This document shows, in pieces, positions 24,251 through 34,814 of a stretch of 64,000 nucleotides of DNA. Source of the stretch: Latrodectus hesperus (taxonomy: Eukaryota; Arthropoda; Arachnida; Araneae; Theridiidae); assembly GCA_037975125.1 (NCBI GenBank), contig CM075855.1:87427706-87491705 (forward strand), given 5' to 3'. Positions within the stretch are counted from its first letter, which is position 1. Each line of letters starts with the position of its first letter. The notes beneath the pieces are model-generated. The model did not search any database. It was given only the letters and a program-made list of their open reading frames with translations, and had not been told where the DNA came from. Both the position numbers and the translations under genes were made by a program.

Positions 24251-25821
24251 CTGAAAAAGTTGCATATAATTTTATTTAATTCAGTAACTAACGTAATAAA
24301 AGTTTTAGCTCACACTTTTCCTTAATTTCTGATTTTTTAAAACTTTTAACAAAAGATTATAATGCAAGTAATTATTGTAAAAAAAATGTCATCGTTGATT
24401 CTCATACTTTCTCTTCAATATAAGTAGTAAAGTTAATAAATAAATATACTCGTAACCAATTTTCTATTTTTCTTATAAAAATGCTTTTTAATATTTGGAT
24501 ACTTCCTTACGTTGTAGCTTTTAAATGTTTCTTACCAAACTATCTCCAAATGCTTAAATCTTTCCCCATTTATAGAATGAAAAACTAGAAAAAAAGGGTC
24601 ATAGGCTATGGCTTTAGGTTTATAAAAGATAACCAGAAATTGAATAATTCGAAATAGTGATTGAGGAAATAGATTTAAGAAGTAATTCTACAATGCAAAT
24701 ATATGCATAACTCTTACGTCTAGTTAATGCAGTATTTTTAAGAAATCATATTCTTTTTTGATAGTTTAAGTTTTTCCCTAATATTTACCGTAAAATTGGG
24801 AAAATATAATAATTTATTTAATGTTATCATCACAAAATAAAAAATAATCAAGATATAAACTATTCTCAAAAGTATATGTGAACGTGTGTAAATTATTTAT
24901 TACATTTGTAATTTGACTTTATGTAAAAGATCTTTGGAAATAATTTCGAAATAATTTCCTCGGTGTTTAATTATAGAGAAAATAAGATTGCAAAAGCACT
25001 TACTGAATTAAAATGTAACTGGAAATCATGTACTTTCAAAATGTAAAACAAATGCAATTTTAGGAAGCGCATATATTACAGTATAACGATTATTTTATCT
25101 CATATTACCTAAATTCCTTCCTAATATCCCTTTGAATTCGTATCAAATTTTTTAACTTATTTTATAAAAAGAAGAGTATTAAGAAATTATTTATAAAAAT
25201 GTCGGATTTCTGAATGTATATATTACTGAATAGCTTTCACTATAAATTCAACGCTGATGTATAAATCATTGATTTCATTGATATTGTTTTGCCGAAAAGT
25301 CATTAATCTTAGTTTAGATATGTAGAATAAAAATGGAAATGATGACTTATCTCTTTTACTTTTAACGATGGATATAATATTCTTTTTAATTACTTTTTAT
25401 TGCTTGAAGAATTTATTAGCAAAGAAGCATACATTTTAACATTTGTTTTCGTGTAGATAACAAATTTCTTTTTGACTATTCATAATTGATTGAATTATTT
25501 TTGAATAAAGTGCTTGGCGACTTATTATTAGACTTCTTATCTGGTTATATAATTTAATATAAATAAATATAATCAAATTGAACAATAGTTATTTTTTATA
25601 TATAATAAAAATGCAAATAGTGAAAAAATTATCTATTATTTAAAGTGTTTTTCTTTCTTATTTATTATATAAATCGAAAACAGATTAATACATTATAATA
25701 TATAGTTTTCTATTTGGTATAACAAATAAAGTATATCAAATATTCAGTCTATTAATAACATACATCACATAATTATTTCGATCGATTTCGATATTAACTT
25801 AATTGAATCTCGAATCATACC
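24251..25821. other. AT-rich sequence, no gene seen
   Basis: No coding frame, RNA or shared repeat recognised. Confidence 0.55.
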
Positions 25822-25844
25822 AAAAAAAAAAAAAAAAAAAAAAA
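25822..25844 (+). repeat. Poly(A) tract, 23 bases
   Basis: Uninterrupted run of 23 A. It could be the tail of a decayed retroposed copy lying to its left, but no such body is recognisable. Confidence 0.9.
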
Positions 25845-25958
25845 TCTGCTACTCTGAAAGTAGCTGATGTATTTTTTGTTATATAACTTTCTTTTTCGGG
25901 TCAATTTTCATAATCTTGTTTACTTTGCAGAAACAGGATGCAGTAAAAAAATGTTAAT

Positions 25959-26160
25959 GCAGCTGTCTGCTATGAACCTTTACCTCAACCTCAAGGACTT
26001 ACTCTGGAACAATATATGCTGTACTATTATTCTCACTTTCAGACTGATCGTGCATTTTTTGTTTTTGTCTTGTTTTTTACGATCCAGCGTTATATGCAAG
26101 TTAAGGGTTTTATGTAACACTGTGTCATCAAGGGAATTGACTTTGTTGCCGAATGTTTTT
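25959..26160 (+). pseudogene. Possible Helitron Rep/helicase N-terminal-domain fragment
   Basis: One plus-strand frame reads PLPQPQGLTLEQYMLYYYSH, then FQTDRAFFVFVLFFTIQRYM, QVKGFM, a stop, then HCVIKGIDFVAECF and another stop. The layout 'LTLEQY..YY..FQTDR.FFFVLF.T.QR' resembles the segment of Helitron replicases in which a short YxxYY-type stretch precedes an aromatic FxFVLF block. No Rep HUH motif, helicase domain or Helitron terminus is visible. The other open frame across this segment (25867-26187) is probably its shadow. This is recognition by eye only; a chance likeness cannot be excluded. Confidence 0.35.
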
Positions 26161-26189
26161 GACTATGGTATTTTCCGTTTACCTTAATT

Positions 26190-27163
26190 CCCCCTCTGTA
26201 TATATAACCGAAAAGGCGTTCCATTGCCCCTGTTATTATATCCTACAGTTATACTGTTAAAGTATGAAAGTCGTTTTAAATAATTATCTATTGATTTAAA
26301 ATATTTTGTAGCAAACATGTTCTAATAATTGACTGGGGTACCAATCAAAATTTTTGGGAGAGATTTAAATCATGTTGTTTAAAACAAGAGATTCTACATT
26401 AAATGAAATAAAGTTGCCTTTATATATATTAATGTTAAATCTTATATCAATTACTTAACTGTTGTTATATAAAAAAGAAACTATTCTCAACAAAACAAAT
26501 TTTGGTATCGCATTTTCCTAGTCCGAAAAATTATAATATTAATATTCTAAAAACTGAATAAATTATTTCATAAGTCTTAAGAAATTCATTAATTTTATAC
26601 CAAGAAGTTTACCCAATATTGAAATAACCAAAAAAATCTATATACGCATTCAATATTTACAATGTTTTAATTTAGAAAATTTATCTAGTTTCACTTACTA
26701 AAGTTTATTTTTGCTAGTTTAAAAATTAATACTTTTTATTCGCATTCGTTACGGACTTCGTCATTAAATTAATTTTCATATTGTTATATTAACCTTTAAT
26801 AATATTCATTTTTAATATGAATAAGATTTTCACATTAAATTTTCATTTAATCTTCAAACACACACTTGATTTGCATAATTTATTCTATGCAGGAAATCTA
26901 TAAAAAAGAAAGCTTATACAGGAATAAAAAATAAATTAAAATGTGAATCCAAGCATCATTCTTATACAGCTATTTTCGTATAAATGTAAGATAATGTTAA
27001 TGAAATATTTTTAATTAAAAATAAACATTAACATATTTTATATCATTATTAGTGAATTTATTTTCATATATGAGCATTAGAATGTTTTAATCATCAGTAA
27101 AGAAATATAGAAATTTTGATGCTATAAATATGCTACAACATCCTTTATATTTGAAAATAAATA

Positions 27164-27168
<5 letters not shown>
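26190..27168. other. AT-rich sequence, no gene seen
   Basis: Nothing recognisable beyond AT-rich DNA. Confidence 0.55.

Positions 27169-27220
<52 letters not shown>
27169..27220. repeat. (AT)n microsatellite
   Basis: About 52 bases of AT dinucleotides. Confidence 0.96.
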
Positions 27221-27224
<4 letters not shown>

Positions 27225-28485
27225 TCACGTTTTAAACAAGAAAAAATAATGTAATCGAAATTTTATCAGATTATAATGACAATATATTAAATGCACTTTA
27301 CGTTTAATAAGTTTTTAAACAAAGATTTTAGGCATAGTTAATGCATTATAAAAAGCAATGAGGCATATTGCACTAAATACTTTTAAAAATATATGTAATA
27401 TACTTACAAAGCGTTTTTTGGTGCCGATTCCAATTAGAATATAAAGCATATAAATGCAAGGTAAAAAAATCATATGAAATATTTTCTGAAAATGAGTTGA
27501 GGAGCATAAAACTGATAAAAAAAATTGTATTAAATCTTATGGAAACAGCACACCATCATAAAAATAAGACAATAAATAATAAAACAGTGTCGTAATAAAC
27601 AATTACAAATTTCTCGGACTTGGAATAGACAGCGAGAAAGCCTAATGCACCTAAATACGAAAGCATACTTTGGTTTACTAGTTCTCCAAATATGTCTAGT
27701 AGTACTAATAGATTACTTTCTATAAATAATCCATGCACAGAAAAATCATATGATATTGAAATATGACACAATTCAGATTCATTATACGTTTCATTCAGGC
27801 AAACAGTTTTATGCGACAGAAGTATGACAAACTTTTAGAAAGGGACTTCAACCTGACATCGCCTCGTTTCATTTAAGAAATTGTTTTTGTCTTTTTTATC
27901 AAAGTACATTACGTAAACAATTTCTTTTCCCTGTTGCTTCAAATACTTCAATATATTCTGACTCTCATTCATATTAATTTGATTGCTTTTTGAGTCTATA
28001 CTTGAGGCTTTTAGTTGTTTATTTAATTAAATATAAACAAAGAATTTGAAGGCTAGTCTCAATGCAAATAGTATCATTCAGAATTTTATGAACTAATAAT
28101 CGAGTTACAACTTTGAAATGGTTAAATATGTGACTGGATATAATTTCCTCTTATTGATTAATTTTAATACATGGGCCGAATATCAGTATGTTATTTTAAG
28201 TGAAAAATCTGAACCAAATTTTCCTCTAGGCAAAATGAAGTCAGCTTGTTTTGTTTCACTAAAAATACATAACTATTTAAATATTGAAATAAACAAAATA
28301 AACTAATCAAAACATTTCAATAATTCTGATGAAACTCTTCTAAACATGATTCATTATTATAATATTTTATTGACACCTCAAGGGCATTGAAATGAACGGA
28401 GAAAAATAAATACACAACTTCTAATTTACGATATTAAATTCCCTTCTCTTCTAAGCACTGGATTAAAAACAATCATATACATTAC
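27221..28485. other. AT-rich sequence, no gene seen
   Basis: A hydrophobic 71-residue minus-strand frame (27556-27771) and a 62-residue plus frame (28118-28306) have no family likeness I can support. Confidence 0.5.
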
Positions 28486-28493
28486 AATACTTA

Positions 28494-28890
28494 AACGGGG
28501 CCGTTTTAGCCTAGTGGTTAGGGCATCGGCCTTCCATCCGGAAGGCTGTGGTTCGATTCCGAATGTTAGACCCACTGAGTACATGCGATATACGTGCTCG
28601 TTAAATCCGTGGAATAGCAAGTCCTGTAGTCAGTCGTTGAGCAGTTACCATGGGTGCTATGGTCTGGAGAAACTCCCCCCTACAGATCAATACCAAAATT
28701 GAGGTAGTGAATCATCTGGTGGTGCCATCTATCGGAGGATTTAAAAACAGCAAAGACGTACTTTCACCTTCGTGTGCTCTGATTAAATGAAAGACGCTCC
28801 CAATTGACTTAAATTCGCATAGCCAAGGTATAGCGAGCTTAGTTTGTCCAATTGTCATATATAAGTAACAACAACAGCAATACGTAACAA
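28494..28890 (+). mobile_element. SINE family B, full-length copy
   Basis: About 397 bp. Head: 'cgttttagcctagtggttag' (A box), a hairpin GCCTTCC-ATCC-GGAAGGC, B box GGTTCGATTCC. Body: 'acccactgagtacatgcgat', 'gtgctcgttaaatccgtgga', 'agttaccatgggtgctatgg', 'tctggagaaactcccccct', 'tggtggtgccatctatcgga', 'gcatagcc..tatagcgagc', 'ttgtccaattgtcatata' and an 'aacaacaacagc' tail. An 8-bp direct repeat AATACTTA flanks it (28486-28493 and 28891-28898), consistent with retroposition. Reverse copies lie at 9105-9486 and 56460-56755, and a tail fragment at 41005-41062. The frames 28426-28702 are internal to it. Confidence 0.87.
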
Positions 28891-28898
28891 AATACTTA

Positions 28899-29814
28899 TT
28901 TAAAAATAATTTAAAATGAGAGAGCGATTTGTGGAAATGTCTAATTTAAGGAAATACTTAAAATTAATATAACAACATGAGTTTTATATAGTTTCTGCCA
29001 TCAATGAGAAAGAAATATTTCTCGAATATTTCTTTCAAAAGATTTTAATATTTATTCAAATTTGGAAAGATATCAAGATGTTCCAAAAAATGGTCGATTT
29101 CATAAAATGCAATTAATTTAGAGAAATCGAGAACTTGCAAAAAATAGAACATTAAATAAATAAATATCCATCATGCTTATAAAAAAATTGAATTTGTTGG
29201 TATATAGCTTATCCTCATCAGTTGCTATATGATTTTTCTTAAAATCAAAACAGATGATTCAAATGTGATTAATAGTAAGTTTTCATGTCACACCTCAGCT
29301 TAATTTTGCAAAAAATGAATGCTTATGCATTAAAGTCATGTCATCAAAGAGGAGTCAGTCATATTTACATTTATATTTCGCATTGGTATAAGTAGGAAAA
29401 TAATTTCAGCTGAGGTGAAAAAGAATGACATTTACTTATGCCTGGAATATCGAAGATTTTAACATTTTTAAAAATGATTTGCTTAAGAACAATCTCTTTT
29501 GAAAGAAAAACAGAATTCATGCATTTCTGGCAACACCCACAAGCATATTATCTGAAATTCAACATGAGGTTAATTATATAGGATGTCAATTTAAATTTCG
29601 GTAATGTCACACTGTAAAATATATCAAAGAGTTTCAATGAGCGCACCAACAAGGGCAATATGGAAATATATGCCCTGCTTTGGAAAATAGGTTGGTGCAA
29701 AAATCATTGTGGTCAAATCAATGACTGAAAAAAAATCTTGTAGAAAAATATCTTCATGGTCAAAAACTAAGTAAAACTAGAATGCGTATAGGATTTCATT
29801 TTTAAAGCACATAC
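28899..29814. other. AT-rich sequence with a small hairpin
   Basis: No gene seen. A perfect 12-bp inverted repeat with a 5-base loop (GAAAGAAATATT / AATATTTCTTTC) lies at 29008-29036. Confidence 0.5.
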
Positions 29815-31345
29815 ACTGCTGGTCAATACAGTTGCAGCATCAGGAAAAAACTATCTTATGAATATCAAAATCTCGTAAAAGAATGAAAAGGTTGGAATAT
29901 ACAAATGATTAGTATTTCCTTCCAGTATGCACGGCATAGAAACGGCAATTGAATCACTGTAGAAGAGAAAAGTTGTATAAAGAATTTCTCGACCGAAAAA
30001 TTGATAGAAATTGATATTTTCTCAAAATAGTGTCTTATGCCTCAAATAAGAAAAACCATTTTCTAGCAAGTGTTGGAATTCGATAAAGGTAAGATCAAAA
30101 GAGTGGATTATAATCCCGTGGAAGTGCCCCTCACACTAATAGAAATCTAACCAGTGTCACTCTAATAAGGAATTGATAGGCTATTGAGAGTCACACTAAA
30201 TGGCATATAAAATCTTAACAGTCTCCCGTGACTTACATCCAAAAAGAAAATTTTGTAGGGAAGCCATTTTCCAAAACCACACAATTACATCATGGATCAA
30301 TTAATCAGGAAAGAGTCTCGTTTGCAGCATGTCTAATATTGCAAACAAGCCCAATTCCTAATTAATTGTACATGATATGGTTGTAAATGGACCATTATTC
30401 AGGAAATGGGCATGTTCTTTGGGCTGACTACTGACCGGTTTAAAGAAAGTATCGTCACAAATATGAGGCGAGGATGCGTTTAAATCGGGTAGAAGACCGC
30501 CTAAACTTCGAAAGCCTTTTAAAGTTATTTCAGCATACACTGCGAAAATTGCCATCCGGGAGGACTTGTTCATAGATAGTAGATCGTAGTCAATTGTCAC
30601 AAGGGATATAATCCTGGAAAGTCTCAAATATCACCTCCAACAGATGAGCATGCTAAAGGTAGAGATGCAATAATGATCTCCTTTAGCTCATCAGCGTGTG
30701 GGACTGAACCTTGGATTTTGTATTCCGAAGAGTGTTGATCAATCTCGAGGCCACGCTGACCCCATTAGAAGCCACTATTCCGGCTTTGCACTGCAATGAA
30801 AATATTTTCTAGACGAATCCTGGTTCTGTATGTAGGATTATATTGGTCGTTTATGCTTCTGGATGCTCTGAAGGATCATCTGTATTTTGGTTGCATGCGT
30901 ATCACCCTGCACCTAATCTGGTGATACGAGCAATCATTGAATAAGTGACTGACATCTAGAGTTTGAATTGGTTATTTAAAAGATGATCAGTACATTCTGA
31001 CACCTAAGATAAATGATTTTAAACTATCGAGACCAGCAAAATTACACCTTTCCACAATAAAACACAATAAAGCAAAAACACACTTTGCAAGTCGTATTTT
31101 GCCCTTTCTTGATGCAGATGGCATTTGAATTATATCTTAATTAGCAATCTCTAAAGCTCTCATCAGCTGAACATAGCTGTCCATGGGTTGTTGCGAAAAT
31201 GTTTCACTTCTCCCGTTCAGTTGCAACTGTTGATGAAGTGTGGCATAAATAGAATGAGTTGCCTATTTTTGTCACTTAAGTCAAAGTTTATTTTCTATCT
31301 AATTAGTCAAAAATCATTTCAACGGCTAAAGCAGCAACTGATTTG
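29815..31345 (+). mobile_element. Tc1-like element, heavily decayed
   Basis: Begins near 'cactgctggtcaatacagtt', 'gcagcatcagg', a plausible Tc1 terminal repeat. The matching right repeat was not found, so the right end is a minimum. Transposase-like blocks occur in the expected order over about 1 kb on the plus strand (next entry). TA duplications could not be placed. Confidence 0.6.
30290..31345 (+). pseudogene. Tc1-like transposase remnant
   Basis: Reading across frames: TTDRFKESIVTNMRRGCV (about 30428-30480); GRRPPKLRKPFKVISAYTAK and IAIREDLF (30488-30570); DESWFCM (about 30812), equivalent to the first catalytic Asp block; ASRILPFLDADGI (about 31087), equivalent to the stretch after the second Asp; a weak TEHSCPWVVAKMF (about 31165), equivalent to the PIEHVWSWVAERL block with the catalytic Glu; and SVATVDEVWHK then NELPIFVT (about 31213-31275), the C-terminal helices of this Tc1 branch. 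At least several frameshifts and stops lie between the blocks, and the DNARPH block is not visible. It is older than the elements at 9.7 and 59.4 kb. Confidence 0.55.
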
Positions 31346-32740
31346 ACTAATTTGGAAAGCATGTAAGCTCTCAAATTGCTTATATAAACTCAATTATTTT
31401 GTTTCCACTTCAAACCGTTGACTTACAATGGATTTCTTTTTACTTTCTTTCAACATATTGCAATTTTGATGTATATAAAACATTATGAAAATAAATCGAA
31501 TTTGTAAAAAAGATAAAAATCCTCAAAATTTTAAAACTATATAGTCTATCCACTGCCCACTTTTCAATCAGCAAAAAATTGCACTATTGTTGTTCACTGA
31601 TTAAATGTTGCAATATTATAATATAAGAACTAAAAAGGAAAGCAAAATTTGGTGGAATCATGGCGTAAATTTAAATGTGATAAATAATATGGCACATTAA
31701 GTACATGTTTCGCATCAAAGTATGGTATTAAAAAAAGAATGCTTATGAGCAAATATGTTTGACATAAATGTAAGACTGTATGACATCAGAACCTTTCAAG
31801 GGTAAAAATAAAAATGGTTGGAAAGTTTGTCTCTCAATGGTCAATATTTGAACGAGGGTGCTTATTAGCTGAAACCACGAACTGTTGAACAGAAAGAATG
31901 AACAATAGGCTGAAAGCTTGGAAATTGAAAATAGGGTTATATCAGACATAATTGAACAGATCTTGATGATGACTACATATTCTAATACTTCTAGAAAAAT
32001 TTTTGGGTACAGAATTTTAAATCTGATCACAGCAGCTATCATACGAGAATTGAAGATGTGAAATTTTAGGTTTGTATACTGCATCATCCTTTTTACTATA
32101 TAGTAGATATCTGTGTAGCTTGAGAGATAGAATATTAAATAAATTATTAGAAGTGGACTCTAGTGTTCCAAAATCTTCATCAAGAGTACAAAATTTTTTG
32201 AATTACAATTCTTCAACACCATTGACCAATTCAAACTGCAGAAAAAAAGAAAAAACTAGCAGTTTCTAAACTCTGAAGTGCACAAAATTTGTCTCTCGAT
32301 TTTCAACAGTAAAAACGTAAAGGAAAATGAAATGACTGAAATAAATAAATGTATTATCAGAAATTATGTACCACTTTTTGCTCAATCTGTAAATGAGTAC
32401 TGCATGAAAGAAACAGTTATGAAAATATAAAATGTTTGTATTAGTGGATTTAATTTATCTATTTAGTTCACTGTTTATTCACAAATGCAAATTTATGGAA
32501 ATCACACTGTGTAACGATAATAACTACGCTTGAGATGAGATTTAAACCCCCGAATTTTTTATGTAAAGAGGAGATAAAAATAATGAGACGTGTCTCATTT
32601 TTAATACTTTTTCAAGGTAATTAAACATCGATCATTAGATAAGTCAAGGAAATTATTCATTAATTAATTTATCACAACGCCTGTGTGTGTATCTGTCTTC
32701 TTATTTATAAGGAGCTATTTCCTAAATATAAGGCTATGAA
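31346..32740. other. AT-rich sequence, no gene seen
   Basis: A 114-residue minus frame (31743-32087) and a 65-residue plus frame (32072-32269) show no recognisable domain. Confidence 0.5.
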
Positions 32741-32842
32741 TAAGGCCATTTGGATGGTTCCACCTGTACAACCGTGGTATCAGAGTAGGTTCCCTGTGGT
32801 GGTGGTAGGTGGTGGGACTAATCTCCATCTGGTCTAGTGGAA

Positions 32843-33305
32843 CTAGACCAGATCCATGAGATCATAGATAGCCAAAAAGTCCAAAAGCAGATGTGGACTT
32901 TTCACAGCCTCTTCACGAGAAAACCCCAAGCACTTCAGGATGTGTTGCGGGCAAAACGGAGCATTGTCACACTTGGGGTATGATGGGTATTTTCTTTTAC
33001 CATCCTTAAAGATCATACACTTCAAGTGGCCGGTAGAAAGTCGAAATAGTGTCGTCTGGTGTACTCTGGAGCCCTTAAATGTTGTGGTAGCTCCAGGATG
33101 TCTTTGGAAGTACCAAGGGTGAGCAGGAGGGTCAGCCCAGGTTTTAGAAGTAAGTTGTTTAGTAATGGAAGAGATCTCTGATGGTGTTAGTGCCATGCAA
33201 TCGATCTTCCGGGTTCAATGGATTACTTGCGGCAGCCTTTACAAGGTCGCGGCTACTTCATTCCCAGGCAGACCAACATGCGAGGGGACCCACTGGAGGT
33301 TGGAT
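32843..33305 (-). pseudogene. Non-LTR retrotransposon RNase H / C-terminal tail
   Basis: The 3' end of a Jockey-like ORF2. Upstream on the minus strand (about 33300-33200) a frame with one stop reads PLACWSAWE, a damaged form of the RNase H 'WVPSHVGLPGNE' block, then LVKAAASNPLNPEDRLHGTN. This leads into an open 117-residue stretch: SKTWADPPAHPWYFQRHPGA, then SRVHQTTLFRLSTGHLKCM, a Cys-rich KYPSYPKCDNAPFCPQHILK and CLGFSREE, ending LLLDFLAIYDLMDLV. This tail (HPWY, short Cys motif, HILxCLG, LDF..LMDLV) recurs at 33390-33695 and 52848-53260. The reverse transcriptase and endonuclease are missing, as expected for a 5'-truncated insertion. Host-gene origin is very unlikely. Confidence 0.72.
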
Positions 33306-33389
33306 TGGGTGTTGAACTGTAAATGCGAGTCATGAGTCCCTGTGGTTCACAGGTGTACTGGTACACCAGTACATTACATTGCACAGGTA

Positions 33390-33695
33390 TACTGGCGTAA
33401 CCCTTTGGATGGTGGTATCAGAGTAGGTTCCTTTGAAGCTTCTTGGTTCGGGGCAATAGTAGGCGAGTTCAAACTGCTCTTACCCGTTTTATTTGTAGTC
33501 ACTAGTCATCAATGTATTTTTTTGGAGGCACTAAACACTTCGAGATCTACACTCTTCTTCACAAGGTGCTCTTCTTCACAAGCTTCCCCTGATCATATTT
33601 TATCCTGTCTCGGACTTACCAGGAAAGACCTGGTTGAAGACCCTCTCTTAGTTCTCGATTTCTTCAGCGCGAATGAACTCATAGACCCGATTTAG
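33390..33695 (+). pseudogene. Non-LTR retrotransposon C-terminal tail, opposite orientation
   Basis: The last 50 residues, SSSQASPDHILSCLGLTRKD, LVEDPLLVLDFFSANELIDP and a final I before the stop at 33695, match the tail of the neighbour at 32843-33305 (HILKCLGF..LLLDFLAIYDLMDLV). The upstream part (about 33342-33560) is degraded. A block near the 5' side, 'ggtggtatcagagtaggttc', also occurs at about 32778-32798 as 'gtggtatcagagtaggttcc' in the same direction. Two related insertions therefore lie back to back. Confidence 0.65.
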
Positions 33696-33944
33696 CACTG
33701 CTGGTCACGGGGAGGAAAAACAACAAAAGGAAATTATTCAACAATCATGTTTTTACATATTTATCTCCGCATAATTTATATAACAGAAGGTATATAATCC
33801 ATGTGTAAAAAGTTGGACTCGTGTGAAACATGTCTTAAAATCTCTAAAGGGCATGAAAATTAATTCTGAAAAGAAAGGAATGAGGAAAGAGGGATAGGAA
33901 TTTAGAATGATTATTCAAGCAAATGCATTCTTCTCCGGTTTAAC

Positions 33945-34440
33945 ACTCATCATCATCATCATAATTGGTCACGCAGACCATTATGAACCAATTCCTTCCT
34001 CTTAAGATTTCTCCATGATGATCACTGAAAAATCTTTGACTTCCAATTCTTCTCATTAATTGTAAGAAAATCTGATTAAACCGAGTCAGCCTATCTTAGC
34101 TGTGGTCTTCCCAGCTATTTAGTTCGTTTAGTTCTAAAGTGCAGAATCTTTTTTTTTTATATTGTTGGCATCACGCATTTGAGAGAGAAGCACATGAGCC
34201 ATCCATTTCATTCTATTTAATTTTATATATTCAACAATATCAGGTTGCTTATATATCTTACATAATTCTGAGTTAAATTTCCTCCAGTTATTGTTCTCCT
34301 CTACACCACCAAGTAAACTCAAAATCTTCCTTTCAAATACCACAACAGCATTTTCCTCCAATTAACCATAGTCCAGGTCCCAGATGTATACGTCAAGACA
34401 GGCCTTTGTAAATTAAAAACCTTGTATTTCTAGAAATAAA
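33945..34440 (-). pseudogene. Non-LTR endonuclease-reverse transcriptase, C-terminal remnant
   Basis: Minus strand. A damaged 'TYxSxTWTM' block (about 34390) is followed by VVVFERKILSLLGGVEENNN, WRKFNSELCKIYKQPDIVEY and IKLNRMKWMAHVL. After frameshifts come GRPQLRWADSV (about 34105) and NWKSKIF..SSWRNLKRKNW then FIMVC. In this retrotransposon group the order is 'TYGSETWT', 'ALRVFERKILRKI', 'YNHELYKL', 'EPDIVKYIKINRLRW.GH', 'GRPKLRW.D.V..D', 'RWR', 'W...I..A..HHGL', and every block is present in order. This is the thumb and tail of a reverse transcriptase; the catalytic YADD core is not in the window. It is a different family from the RNase H tails beside it. Confidence 0.7.
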
Positions 34441-34812
34441 CCTTGATTTTGAAGACTCTTCCTCAGACACAAAAGGCTCTATTTGCCAAAAACACACAAT
34501 TGTTTCTTCATCAGATTTCATAACAAGAAGTTTTTAAGCGATTTAGCTGTCATTCCTAATCCAAACCTCCAACCTTATGCATTTCAATCAAATTATGCAG
34601 TATCAGGTTTGTATACATTTTAGACGAATGATATAGGAAATGAACATGTCTACTGTTTCAGAAGATTGATCAGATGTATAAACAAAATTGTTGTCAGGAC
34701 GAAATAATTTCCTAAAAGCCTCAAAGAAATTTTATCCTAGCTATACACTAGGCTGATTTCGAGAAAAGGTTTGAGGATATTAAACACAATAATTCCTTTT
34801 TTAAGTAGATAA
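34441..34812. other. Unassigned sequence
   Basis: No gene seen. It may contain further upstream remains of the reverse transcriptase to its left, too decayed to read. Confidence 0.4.
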
Positions 34813-34814
34813 TA

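Noticed and set aside
27556..27771. Hydrophobic 71-residue frame that could suggest a membrane protein
   Set aside because: AT-rich codons give hydrophobic residues by default. No family pattern or further exons were found.
28426..28702. Two opposing frames of 62-64 residues with Pro and Arg
   Set aside because: They lie wholly inside the full-length SINE B.
31210..31245. Right terminal repeat of the 29.8-kb Tc1 element ('gttgcaactgttgatgaag')
   Set aside because: The stretch is explained better as transposase coding (SVATVDEVWH), so the true right end remains unknown.
33946..33963. CRISPR-like or meaningful tandem array
   Set aside because: It is only a short (ATC)n run. No spaced direct repeats of CRISPR type occur in the window.
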